From assembly GCA_963692995.1 (NCBI GenBank), contig OY843611.1:1674001-1738000 (forward strand): 64,000 nucleotides of DNA, written 5' to 3'. Shown piece by piece: positions 43,228-51,351 of this stretch. Position 1 is the stretch's first letter, and the number at the start of each line of letters is the position of its first letter. A program made the position numbers and the translations under genes. The notes under the pieces are model-generated. The model was not told the DNA's origin, ran no database searches, and worked only from the letters and a program-made list of their open reading frames with translations. The DNA comes from Bin87 sp963692995. GTDB lineage: Bacteria > Chloroflexota > Dehalococcoidia > Lucifugimonadales > UBA3495.

Positions 43228-44040
43228 TTACAACCCAAGTACGGTCTCCAGGCCCACCGTCAATCCAGGACGGTTGACAACCTCGCGCACGCAGCGCAGG
43301 ACTCCCGGCATATAGCAGTCCCGTCCCAGGGTATCGTGGCGGATGCTCAGGTTCTGTCCGGCGGCGGCGAATATCACTTCGTGGTGCGCGCTGCGGCCCG
43401 GCAGGCGCAGACTGTGGATGCCCACGCCGCCAACGTCGCCGCCGCGGGTTTCAGGCAGATGGTGCACGGTCGTTGCGTTGCGTTCGAAATCACTCCCCCG
43501 CTCGTCCCTCATACCCCGCGCGATGGCGAGGGAAAAGCCCGAAGGAGCGTCTATCTTCATCTCGTGATGCGCTTCGACCACATCAACATAGTCGAAGAAA
43601 GCGGCGGCCTGTTCCGCCAGCTTTTTCAGCACCACGGCGCCCAGGGCAAAATTCGGCGCGACGATGATGCCAATGCCATGCTCCTGTCCCATGATGTCAA
43701 GGATTTGCAGCTGTTCCGCGTTCAAGCCGCTGGCTCCCAGCACCATGTGAATACCACGGTCTGCGGCCAGTGGCGCGGCGGCCATACATGCGTCGGCATG
43801 GGTGAACTCAACCATAACCTGCGGATGCACGGAATCCAGCAACGCTGCCAGATCGGTGGACAACGGCACTTCACCGCCGGCGGCAGTCGGCAACGCGTCG
43901 CCGCGATGGGTGCGACAGGTCGCCCCCACCAACGTCATATCGTCAGCGGCGACAACAGCCCGAACCGTTTCCATACCCATGCGCCCGGTAGCGCCGTGCA
44001 CCACAACCGAAATCGTTCCGTTTTGTGTCGAGGCCGTCAT
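43228..44040 (-). CDS. dapB: 4-hydroxy-tetrahydrodipicolinate reductase
   Basis: 270 residues. DapB reduces hydroxytetrahydrodipicolinate in lysine/diaminopimelate synthesis. VVHGATGRMGMETVR is the NADPH site, and VEAHHEMKIDAPSG has the paired histidines and lysine of the active site. The usual Thr right after DAPSG is Phe here (DAPSGFSLAIA), which is odd because that position helps bind the substrate carboxylate. VGIHSLRLPGRSAHHEVIF is the next conserved block. It is followed by asd. A dispersed repeat separates it from the hydantoinase gene upstream. Confidence 0.95.
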   Translation of the reverse strand: MTASTQNGTISVVVHGATGRMGMETVRAVVAADDMTLVGATCRTHRGDALPTAAGGEVPLSTDLAALLDSVHPQVMVEFTHADACMAAAPLAADRGIHMVLGASGLNAEQLQILDIMGQEHGIGIIVAPNFALGAVVLKKLAEQAAAFFDYVDVVEAHHEMKIDAPSGFSLAIARGMRDERGSDFERNATTVHHLPETRGGDVGGVGIHSLRLPGRSAHHEVIFAAAGQNLSIRHDTLGRDCYMPGVLRCVREVVNRPGLTVGLETVLGL

Positions 44041-44087
44041 TACACTACCTCCTGATTGGGCGGTTTCGCCATGAAAATACCGGAGTC

Positions 44088-44114
44088 GTCATTCCCGCGC
44101 AAGCGGGAATCCAG
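44088..44114. repeat. Dispersed repeat forming the 3' end of the hydantoinase gene
   Basis: A GTCATTCC-family copy whose minus-strand reading gives the hydantoinase protein its last residues (GFPLARE) and its TGA stop. Confidence 0.7.
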
Positions 44115-45642
44115 CCAGATTGCCCACAGCCTTGACCCGCACCCGGGTGGCGTTGCTGGGAACGTAGGTCAGGGGCGCTTCGTCGATCTCGACGATCTCC
44201 ACAGACGACACCGCAGCGCCCGCATTCACCGCACGGTCAACAGCGGCTGCCGAACAGTCGGCGATGGCCGCCGCGCGCCCGATGCTCGCCAGGTCATACA
44301 CCCGTTCCGCCTGACCGCCCACCTGGGCAATGGCCGCGCCGATGGCATTGGCCACATCGGCGTGGGGAGGCCGCAAAACCTCGGCTGCTCCGTTCACGTC
44401 ATCGCCCACCAAAATGCTGCCGCCACCTACCAAAACCACCGGAACATTCTCATGACTCAGTTTCATCCGGTCTATGGCAATCTCCACCCTGGCCCTGATT
44501 TCCTCCATACCGCGTTCCACCCTTGAACCGTCCAGGCCCTGTACCAAGCTGGCGTCGCCCACGCGGGCTTTGCCGTCCGCCACCGCCAGATCCGTGGTAG
44601 TGAGCGTTGCCCCGCCGAACACCAGGGATTCCTCGGACAACCGGTAACCCACACTTTCAGGACCGATATTCAGCGGATCAAGTTGCACGATGGATCCGCC
44701 GCCTAGCGGTATGGATACCATGTCCGGCATCCGAAAGTTGGTGCGAACCCCGGCCAGCTGTATCGCGACTGCCGCCTCCCGGGGAAAACCGTTAACCAGC
44801 GCGCCCACGTCGGTTGAGGTGCCGCCAATATCCACCACGATGCCGTCCCGAACGCCCGACAACCAGGCGGCGCCGCGCATACTGTTGGTTGGTCCCGATG
44901 CTATGGTCAACACCGGAAATCGCGCCGCAAACTCCGCGTCCATCAGCGTCCCGTCGTTTTGGCTCATGTAGAGAGGCGCTCGGATGTTGAGGGACGCCAG
45001 CGCTTCCGCAATGCCTCGGATGGTCCGCGCCGCCAGCTGTCCCAGGCTCGCGTTCAGCGCTGCGGCGTTTTCCCGTTCCAGCAAGCCCATCCGTCCGTTT
45101 TCGTTGGACAGGCAAATCCGTATATCGGGCGCTTCTTCCGCTATGATCGCCGCCGCCTCAGCCTCATGGGCCGTGTTGACCGGGGAGAACACGCCGGAAA
45201 CCGCCACCGCGTCCACGCCGCGACGCCGCATGTCGGCCACGACCTGCCGCAGTTCATCCCGATCCAACGGCGAAATTTCCCGCCCGTCGAACTCGTGGCC
45301 CCCTCCCACCATATAGGCAAAACCTCCCATGGCGTCACGCAGTTCCGTTGGCCAGTCCACCAGCGGCGGCAGCAACTGCGTCGCCGGCAACGACAAGCGC
45401 ACGACGGCGGTAGGCGCGAGGTTCCGGCGTTCCAACAGGGCGTTGGTGAAATGCGTGGTTCCGACCATCACCGCGTCCACGCCGCCGCCGAGAGGCCAAT
45501 CAGCTAACAGTTCAGTCAGGGCATTGATGATGCCGGAGGTTACATCGGCGGTTGTGGGCAACTTTGCGGCCGCCGCCAGGTTAGCGCCGTCCATCAGAAC
45601 GGCGTCAGTATTGGTGCCGCCAACGTCAACCCCGATGAACAC
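44089..45642 (-). CDS. Hydantoinase/oxoprolinase family protein (HyuA-like)
   Basis: 517 residues. The N-terminus FIGVDVGGTNTDAVLMDG is the ASKHA-type nucleotide-binding start, with VGTTHFTNALLERR following. DGIVVDIGGTSTDVGALVNGFP is the second phosphate loop, and VVLVGGGSILVGDD lies near the C-terminus. Such ATP-dependent enzymes open hydantoin- or oxoproline-like rings. The final residues come from a dispersed repeat (GFPLARE). It lies 12 bp after a DUF917 gene, a common pairing. The substrate is unknown. Confidence 0.92.
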   Translation of the reverse strand: MFIGVDVGGTNTDAVLMDGANLAAAAKLPTTADVTSGIINALTELLADWPLGGGVDAVMVGTTHFTNALLERRNLAPTAVVRLSLPATQLLPPLVDWPTELRDAMGGFAYMVGGGHEFDGREISPLDRDELRQVVADMRRRGVDAVAVSGVFSPVNTAHEAEAAAIIAEEAPDIRICLSNENGRMGLLERENAAALNASLGQLAARTIRGIAEALASLNIRAPLYMSQNDGTLMDAEFAARFPVLTIASGPTNSMRGAAWLSGVRDGIVVDIGGTSTDVGALVNGFPREAAVAIQLAGVRTNFRMPDMVSIPLGGGSIVQLDPLNIGPESVGYRLSEESLVFGGATLTTTDLAVADGKARVGDASLVQGLDGSRVERGMEEIRARVEIAIDRMKLSHENVPVVLVGGGSILVGDDVNGAAEVLRPPHADVANAIGAAIAQVGGQAERVYDLASIGRAAAIADCSAAAVDRAVNAGAAVSSVEIVEIDEAPLTYVPSNATRVRVKAVGNLAGFPLARE

Positions 45643-45654
45643 TACGCCGGCCCG

Positions 45655-46725
45655 CTATACCGACAAACGGACATAGTCCGTTTCATAACCGAATGCCTTT
45701 GGCCCGGCGACGGCCAGGCCCTCCGGCGAAATCCACAGCTCGGGCGCCGGGAAACCCAGGATGGTGACCCGCAGCCCGTAGCGCATGAGCTCCGTGGTGA
45801 CGGGTTCCCCCAGGTCGGTGGCAACGGCGCAGATCAGGTCGGGCACAGTGCCGGCGATTTCCCCGTCCCGGCGCGCGATCAGGTTCTCGTTCTGAAACTC
45901 GATGACCATGCGACTGCCGGAGCAGGATCCCAAGCCGTCGATGGTCAGCGTGCCGCGAGCGAACCCCGCCGTGGTGCGCCGATCCACGTCAACCACCCGG
46001 CCGGTGAAGAGCGCCCGGCCGGGGCAGACGCCGAGGATGGCCTCCAGGGGGTCGTTGCCGTCGTTCCTGGCGCTTTTCACCGCGTCGCCCAAATCACGGG
46101 CCAGGGACAGGGTGTTGGGGACCGCCGTGCGCCGTACCTGTTCTGCCGTCATCGGAGCCACCGCGTAGCAGGCCACGCATCCCATCTGGATGGTGAGCGA
46201 CCGAGCCAACCGTTCCGCCCACGCCGGATTGATCGTCTCTCTGATGATGGCAGAGTTGCCCTTTTCGTCCGCCACTGCCATGGGGCAACATGGTACGCCA
46301 TAGACGAAGAAAGTCTTCATCTGAAACTCGGGAAAGGCCCGGCCCATGCCGTCGGCGTCCACCACCGGCAGCCCGGCCCGCGCCGCCGGGATCAGCGGTT
46401 CCACCGAATTGCTGCCGCCAATCTCGTTGGATATGAGCGCAGTGGCCCGCTCTCCAACGTAGTCCTCGATGGCCCGCAGCGCGTGGTAGGACTGGAGATC
46501 GCGTATCTTTTCGATGCCAACGGTGGGCGCTCCGATACCGCCGACGCAGACCACCCTGGCGTCATCCGGCAATTCCTCCGGCGCCAGGACCGTCACCGGC
46601 CCCCATTCCTTGATAGCCTGTCGCGCCCTCAGTTGCCCAATATAGGGGTTGCCGCCGCCCCCGGCGCCGAGGATGCCGGCCCCAATGGCGATGGATTCCA
46701 GTACGTCTTCAGTCGCTTGCCACAA
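45655..46725 (-). CDS. DUF917 family protein
   Basis: 356 residues. The N-terminus AIGAGILGAGGGGNPYIGQL and the block LISNEIGGSNSVEPL followed by GLPVVDADGMGRAFPEFQM match DUF917, a family of unknown biochemistry found beside hydantoinase-like genes. No catalytic motif can be asserted. It sits 14 bp after the acyl-CoA ligase and 12 bp before the HyuA-like gene, so the three are probably one transcript. It may be an accessory or a partner subunit in processing a cyclic amide. Confidence 0.85.
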   Translation of the reverse strand: MWQATEDVLESIAIGAGILGAGGGGNPYIGQLRARQAIKEWGPVTVLAPEELPDDARVVCVGGIGAPTVGIEKIRDLQSYHALRAIEDYVGERATALISNEIGGSNSVEPLIPAARAGLPVVDADGMGRAFPEFQMKTFFVYGVPCCPMAVADEKGNSAIIRETINPAWAERLARSLTIQMGCVACYAVAPMTAEQVRRTAVPNTLSLARDLGDAVKSARNDGNDPLEAILGVCPGRALFTGRVVDVDRRTTAGFARGTLTIDGLGSCSGSRMVIEFQNENLIARRDGEIAGTVPDLICAVATDLGEPVTTELMRYGLRVTILGFPAPELWISPEGLAVAGPKAFGYETDYVRLSV

Positions 46726-46739
46726 ACCGTCTTGACCCT

Positions 46740-48431
46740 TCAGGCGGTTTCGATCTTATAGACGGCTTGCAGGCCCAACTCAGCAACCGCCATCTCCCGC
46801 ATCCGGAACTTCTGGATCTTCCCGGTCACGGTCATGGGAAATTCGTCGGTTAGCCGGACGTAACGCGGCACCTTGTAGTGGGCGATCCGTCCCCGGCAGA
46901 ACTCCCGTATTTCCTCCGGGTCAATGGACATATCCGGCCTCGGCAGCACCCACGCCATGACCTCTTCGCCGTACCTTGCATCAGGAACGCCGATCACCTG
47001 CACGTCGGCGACTTTGGGGTGGCTGTAGAGAAATTCCTCGATCTCCCGAGGGTATATGTTCTCGCCGCCCCGGATGATCATATCCTTCAGGCGGCCGGTG
47101 ATCTTGTAATAGCCGAACTCATCCACTGTCGCCAGATCGCCGGTACGCAGCCAGCCGTCGGCATCGATGGCGTCTGCGGTGGCTTCAGGCATATTGTAGT
47201 AACCGAGCATCACCATGGAACTGCGGGTTTGCAGTTCGCCCGGTTCGCCCGGCTCAACTTCATGGCCATCCTCAGGATCAATCAGCCGCACCTCCACGTC
47301 CGGCAGAGCCTTTCCCACCGTCGACACTCGACGTTCAATATCGTCGTCGGCCAGGGTCTGCGTGATCACCGGCGACGCTTCGGTCAAACCGTAGGCAATC
47401 GTTATGCTGTGGGCTCCCATTCGGTCGATGACCTGCCGCATAACCTCAATCGGACAGGGAGAACCGGCCATGATCCCGGTGCGCAGCGAACTAAGGTCAA
47501 ATGTCTCGAATTCGGGATGCCCCAGCTGCGCGATGAACATAGTGGGCACGCCATGCAATGCCGTGCAACGTTCCTGTTCCACTGCCTGGAGCGTCTTGAG
47601 CGGGTCGAAATATTCCGACGGAACAACCATGGCCGAACCGTGCGTAACACAGGCCAGGATGCCCAGAACGCAACCGAAGCAGTGGTAGAAGGGCACCGGG
47701 ATACACAGACGGTCGGCTTCGGTCAACTCCATGGCATCGCCCGTGTGCAAGGCGTTCGTCACGATATTGTCGTGCGTTAGCATGGCCCCCTTGGGGTTGC
47801 CGGTAGTCCCAGAGGTGTATTGGATGTTGATGGGATCGTGCGGGTCGCATTGGGACTGACGGTGACGCAACTCTTGCTCAGTCACCGCGTCGGCCCGCCC
47901 CAGGACATCCTCCCAACGCCACATGCCCTCCGGGGTGCTTGGCTCACTGCCGTCGTGGGGCGGGATGAAAATGACGTTACGCAGATATGGGAAGCGCCCG
48001 CTGCGCAGTTCACCGGGCGCGCAATCCTGCAACTCCGGGACCTGCTCGTTGAGCATCGCCACGTAGTCGGAGTTCCTGAACTGTCCGATCAAGATCAGCG
48101 TGTTGACCTCGGATTGCTCCAACAGATACGCCAACTCGTGAGTGCGGTAGGCCGGGTTCACGTTGACCAGGACGGCTCCGATCTTAGCGGTGGCGAACTG
48201 TGTCAGGACCCATTCCGTGTAGTTGGTGGCCCAAATACCGACGTGGTCTCCCTTGCGGATCCCCAAAGCCATGAGGCCACGGCCCAACGCCTCTACTTCG
48301 GCTTGAAACTCCCGGTACGTGTACCGCTCACCGGTCTCTGTATTGACCAGCGCATCCAGCCCGGGATAGCGGTCAGCCTGTCGGTCCAGGACGTCGCCAA
48401 TGGCGCTCCGCGCTCTGACGTTTTCGCTCAT
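46740..48431 (-). CDS. Long/medium-chain acyl-CoA ligase (AMP-binding enzyme)
   Basis: 563 residues. YTSGTTGNPKGAMLTH is the AMP-binding P-loop. ITIAYGLTEASPVITQ, GWLRTGDLATVDEFGYYKITGRLKDMIIRGGENIYPREIE (seen in pieces) and the catalytic lysine in VTGKIQKF are all present, so the enzyme should adenylate an acid and transfer it to CoA. AAAGGAGG precedes the ATG. It is first in a ligase-DUF917-HyuA run, which suggests the acid is related to the product of ring opening, but this is inference. Confidence 0.95.
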   Translation of the reverse strand: MSENVRARSAIGDVLDRQADRYPGLDALVNTETGERYTYREFQAEVEALGRGLMALGIRKGDHVGIWATNYTEWVLTQFATAKIGAVLVNVNPAYRTHELAYLLEQSEVNTLILIGQFRNSDYVAMLNEQVPELQDCAPGELRSGRFPYLRNVIFIPPHDGSEPSTPEGMWRWEDVLGRADAVTEQELRHRQSQCDPHDPINIQYTSGTTGNPKGAMLTHDNIVTNALHTGDAMELTEADRLCIPVPFYHCFGCVLGILACVTHGSAMVVPSEYFDPLKTLQAVEQERCTALHGVPTMFIAQLGHPEFETFDLSSLRTGIMAGSPCPIEVMRQVIDRMGAHSITIAYGLTEASPVITQTLADDDIERRVSTVGKALPDVEVRLIDPEDGHEVEPGEPGELQTRSSMVMLGYYNMPEATADAIDADGWLRTGDLATVDEFGYYKITGRLKDMIIRGGENIYPREIEEFLYSHPKVADVQVIGVPDARYGEEVMAWVLPRPDMSIDPEEIREFCRGRIAHYKVPRYVRLTDEFPMTVTGKIQKFRMREMAVAELGLQAVYKIETA

Positions 48432-48503
48432 TGCCGCGTGGCCTCCTTTGTTGCTAAATCCGCTGCGACCGGGCGTTGGCGTAACCCTCGCCGGTTAGGG
48501 ATG

Positions 48504-48509
48504 ATTATA
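48504..48509 (-). promoter_or_regulatory. Candidate -10 for the acyl-CoA ligase operon
   Basis: TATAAT on the minus strand lies 73 bases before the ligase start, with no good -35. Confidence 0.4.
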
Positions 48510-48592
48510 ACAACCGGACGCCCGGCCAAACCATATTTGAACTACCCGGTTCGCGCCCCGAGAGGCGGGCACAAGCGAGTCGAGCCGTCCCG

Positions 48593-48621
48593 TTGACAGA
48601 AGCCCGTCGCTGGTCTAGGAT
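48593..48621 (+). promoter_or_regulatory. suf operon promoter
   Basis: Perfect TTGACA (48593-48598), a 17-base spacer and TAGGAT (48616-48621). It lies about 88 bases before sufB, in a 277-bp divergent gap. Confidence 0.7.
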
Positions 48622-48628
48622 AATTGTT

Positions 48629-48641
48629 GACCTTAATGGTC
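48629..48641 (+). promoter_or_regulatory. Candidate suf operator
   Basis: GACC-TTAAT-GGTC is an exact inverted repeat with a 5-base AT-rich centre. It starts within about eight bases of the -10, where the transcript begins. An Fe-S-sensing Rrf2-type repressor would be the natural candidate, but the regulator is not in the window. Confidence 0.45.
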
Positions 48642-48708
48642 GGGAATTAGCCTAACCGCCCGCCGCAAAGCCGCTACACCACCGTCGGCGGAAAAGGATG
48701 TGCGCCTG

Positions 48709-50181
48709 ATGACTACCCAGGCCCAGCGCGTGATTTCCAGGGACACCACTGCCGCGGAACTCGACTCGGATTACCAGTGGGGTTTCACTATTGATATCGA
48801 GGAGGAGGCCTTTCCCAAGGGCCTCGACGAGGACGTGGTTCGCCTGATCTCCGCCAAGAAAAACGAGCCGGAGTGGATGCTCGATTGGCGCCTCAAGGCG
48901 TTCCGGTTCTGGTCCCGCCAAACCTACACGGAGCCCACCTGGGCCAACATCAGCCATCCCGCCATAGACTACCAGGACATCCGTTACTACGCTGCTCCCA
49001 AGTCCTCTGAAGACGGCCCCCAGAGCCTGGACGACGTGGACCCGGAGGTTCTGGAGGCGTTCAGTAAGCTGGGTATCCCGCTGGAAGAGCAGGCCCGACT
49101 GGCCGGCGTAGCCGTGGACGCGGTGCTGGACAGCGTTTCGGTAGCTACCACCTACCAGGAACAGCTGGAAAAGGCCGGCGTAATCTTCTGCTCCATGAGC
49201 GAAGCCGTCCGGAACCATCCCGACCTCGTGCAGAAGTACCTCGGATCCGTGGTTCCTTACGCCGACAACTTCTACGCCACGCTGAACTCCGCCGTGTTCT
49301 CCGATGGTTCCTTCGCGTACATCCCGCCGGGAGTGCGTTGTCCCATCGAGCTGATGACCTATTTCCGCATCAATCAGGCCGACAGCGGCCAGTTTGAGCG
49401 GACGCTAATCGTGGCCGACGAGGGAGCCTACGTAAGCTACCTGGAGGGCTGTACGGCCCCAATGCGAAAGTCCAACCAGCTTCACGCCGCCGTGGTGGAA
49501 CTTGTCGCAATGGAAGGCGCGGAGATCAAATACAGCACACTGCAAAACTGGTATCCCGGCGACCGCAACGGCGAGGGCGGCGTTTATAACTTCGTAACCA
49601 AGCGGGGCAAGTGCGCCGGCGCGAACTCCAAGATCTCGTGGACGCAGGTTGAAACCGGCTCCGCGATAACCTGGAAATATCCCAGCGTCATACTCCAGGG
49701 CGACAACTCGGTGGGCGAATTCTACTCGGTGGCCTTGGTGAACAACTGGCAGCAGGCCGACACTGGCACCAAGATGATCCACGTCGGCAAGAACACGCGC
49801 AGCACCATCGTTGCCAAGGGGATTTCCGCCGGTCAGGGTCAACAGACCTACCGCGGCCTGGTCAAGATCAACCCCTCCGCCAACGGAGCGCGCAACTTCA
49901 CCCAGTGCGACTCCCTGCTGGTCGGCGACCAGTGCGGGGCCCACACCGTGCCGTACATTGAGGTCAAGAACCCAACTGCTCAAATGGAGCACGAGGCCAC
50001 AACCTCCAAGGTGTCCGACGACCAGATGTTTTACCTGCAACAGCGGGGCATCGGCGTCGAGGATGCCCACTTCATGATCATCAATGGGTTCTGCCGGGGA
50101 ATCTTCCAGGAACTCCCCTTCGAGTTCGCCATGGAAGCGTCCCAACTCCTCAAGGTCAGCCTCGAAGGCACCGTCGGTTAA
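48709..50181 (+). CDS. sufB: Fe-S cluster assembly protein SufB
   Basis: 490 residues. SufB is the scaffold of the SufBCD complex on which Fe-S clusters form. SVATTYQEQLEKAGVIFCSM, YIPPGVRCPIELMTYFRIN, YLEGCTAPMRKSNQLHAAVVEL (read in pieces) and a GARNFTQCDSLLVGDQCGAHTVP block are typical. The C-terminal cysteine usually implicated in cluster building is in this last stretch. The ATG at 48709 was preferred over the GTG at 48700 because AAAGGA is ten bases ahead. It is first of six genes in order sufB-C-D-S-U-U. Confidence 0.96.
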   Translation: MTTQAQRVISRDTTAAELDSDYQWGFTIDIEEEAFPKGLDEDVVRLISAKKNEPEWMLDWRLKAFRFWSRQTYTEPTWANISHPAIDYQDIRYYAAPKSSEDGPQSLDDVDPEVLEAFSKLGIPLEEQARLAGVAVDAVLDSVSVATTYQEQLEKAGVIFCSMSEAVRNHPDLVQKYLGSVVPYADNFYATLNSAVFSDGSFAYIPPGVRCPIELMTYFRINQADSGQFERTLIVADEGAYVSYLEGCTAPMRKSNQLHAAVVELVAMEGAEIKYSTLQNWYPGDRNGEGGVYNFVTKRGKCAGANSKISWTQVETGSAITWKYPSVILQGDNSVGEFYSVALVNNWQQADTGTKMIHVGKNTRSTIVAKGISAGQGQQTYRGLVKINPSANGARNFTQCDSLLVGDQCGAHTVPYIEVKNPTAQMEHEATTSKVSDDQMFYLQQRGIGVEDAHFMIINGFCRGIFQELPFEFAMEASQLLKVSLEGTVG

Positions 50182-50220
50182 CCCGACGCCCCGACTTTCG
50201 TTTATCCCTGCAACGCCCCC

Positions 50221-50248
50221 GTCATTCCCGCGAAAGTGGGAAATTCAG
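50221..50248. repeat. Dispersed repeat between sufB and sufC
   Basis: A GTCATTCC-family copy with a GCGAAAGTGGG core in the 100-bp gap. Its hairpin could reduce read-through or alter translation of sufC. Confidence 0.6.
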
Positions 50249-50281
50249 ACACCACGCTCCACCAGGACGTCCCATACCGCC

Positions 50282-51073
50282 ATGACCACTGCCAACGAAA
50301 CAACCTCGCCCATTTTGGAGGTCCGCGACCTCCATGTGTCCATCGACGAACAGGAGATCCTGCGCGGCGTCAATCTCACCGTTAAGCCAGGCGAGGTACA
50401 CGCCATCATGGGGCCAAACGGTTCCGGCAAAAGCACCCTGGCCAACACGTTGGCCGGACGCCCCGAATACACCGTGACCGGAGGAAAAGCCGTCTATAGG
50501 GGCCGGGATTTGTTGGATATGGAACCGGAGGACCGGGCGCGCGCGGGCGTCTTCCTGGCCTTCCAGTATCCCATCGAACTGCCCGGAGTTCGCGCCTGGC
50601 AGTTCCTCAAGGCAGCCGTGGACGCCAAACGTGTCCACCTGGGCGAGGAAGAAATGGGCGCCCGAGAATTCGACCGCTTGCTCCGGTCCAAAGTAGCCGA
50701 AGTTGAGATTGATCCGGAATTGGTCCGCCGCTCGGTCAACGAGGGCTTCTCCGGCGGCGAAAAGAAGCGCAACGAAGTGTTGCAGATGGCCCTGCTGGAG
50801 CCTACTCTTTCGCTGTTGGACGAAACCGACTCCGGCCTGGATATCGACGCCCTTCGGATCGTCGCCGACGGCGTCAATCGCCTGCGCCGGCCCGACAATG
50901 CCGCCGTGGTGGTTACGCACTACCAGCGTATCCTGAATTACATAACCCCAGACCAGGTGCATGTCCTGGTGGACGGTCGCATCGTCCGCAGCGGCGGCCC
51001 CGAGTTGGCCGAACAACTGGAAGCCCAGGGCTACAACTGGGTGCGTCAAGAAGCGGAAGCGGCGAGCAAATGA
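50282..51073 (+). CDS. sufC: Fe-S cluster assembly ATPase SufC
   Basis: 263 residues. SufC is the ABC-type ATPase of the SufBC2D complex. Walker A is GPNGSGKSTLAN, the ABC signature is FSGGEKKRNE, and Walker B is LSLLDETDSGLD with VVVTHYQRIL after it. The usual Q-loop area is FLAFQYPIELPGV. The start at 50282 is set by the ABC N-terminus (ILEVRDLHVS); the frame continues upstream through a dispersed repeat without coding sense. A degraded HEPN-like remnant lies before sufD. Confidence 0.96.
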   Translation: MTTANETTSPILEVRDLHVSIDEQEILRGVNLTVKPGEVHAIMGPNGSGKSTLANTLAGRPEYTVTGGKAVYRGRDLLDMEPEDRARAGVFLAFQYPIELPGVRAWQFLKAAVDAKRVHLGEEEMGAREFDRLLRSKVAEVEIDPELVRRSVNEGFSGGEKKRNEVLQMALLEPTLSLLDETDSGLDIDALRIVADGVNRLRRPDNAAVVVTHYQRILNYITPDQVHVLVDGRIVRSGGPELAEQLEAQGYNWVRQEAEAASK

Positions 51074-51169
51074 TGACACGGCCCGGATCAGGATGTTCTC
51101 GAAGCTCGAGCGAAAGCTCATAATGCCGGACACGCCGATACGCGCGATTGCAAAGTCGGCGCCCCATAG

Positions 51170-51322
51170 GCGGCTCAAGACTTGCACGAGAATTTTTACG
51201 AGGACAACCTGCCGCAATATATCGTGGCTTTAAACCTGCGGCAGGTGAACGGATTCATCACGAATATAGCGCCCCAACTGCGCCGGCCACAGCCGCCGCT
51301 GGGGTTCCGCCAAGGTAGATAA
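51170..51322 (+). pseudogene. Remnant of a HEPN-like gene between sufC and sufD
   Basis: An open frame without a start encodes AQDLHENFYEDNLPQYIVAL, then RQVNGFITNIAPQL, and ends in TAA at 51320. The LHENFYE block followed by a hydrophobic helix matches the second half of the HEPN/PaREP1-like gene at 16911-17441 (HRNFYDN). The first half is not recoverable in any frame, and an in-frame TAG sits just upstream. The 278-bp gap is wide for this otherwise tight operon. Confidence 0.4.
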
Positions 51323-51351
51323 ACGCCATCGATCCACCGGATCAGACTTAC

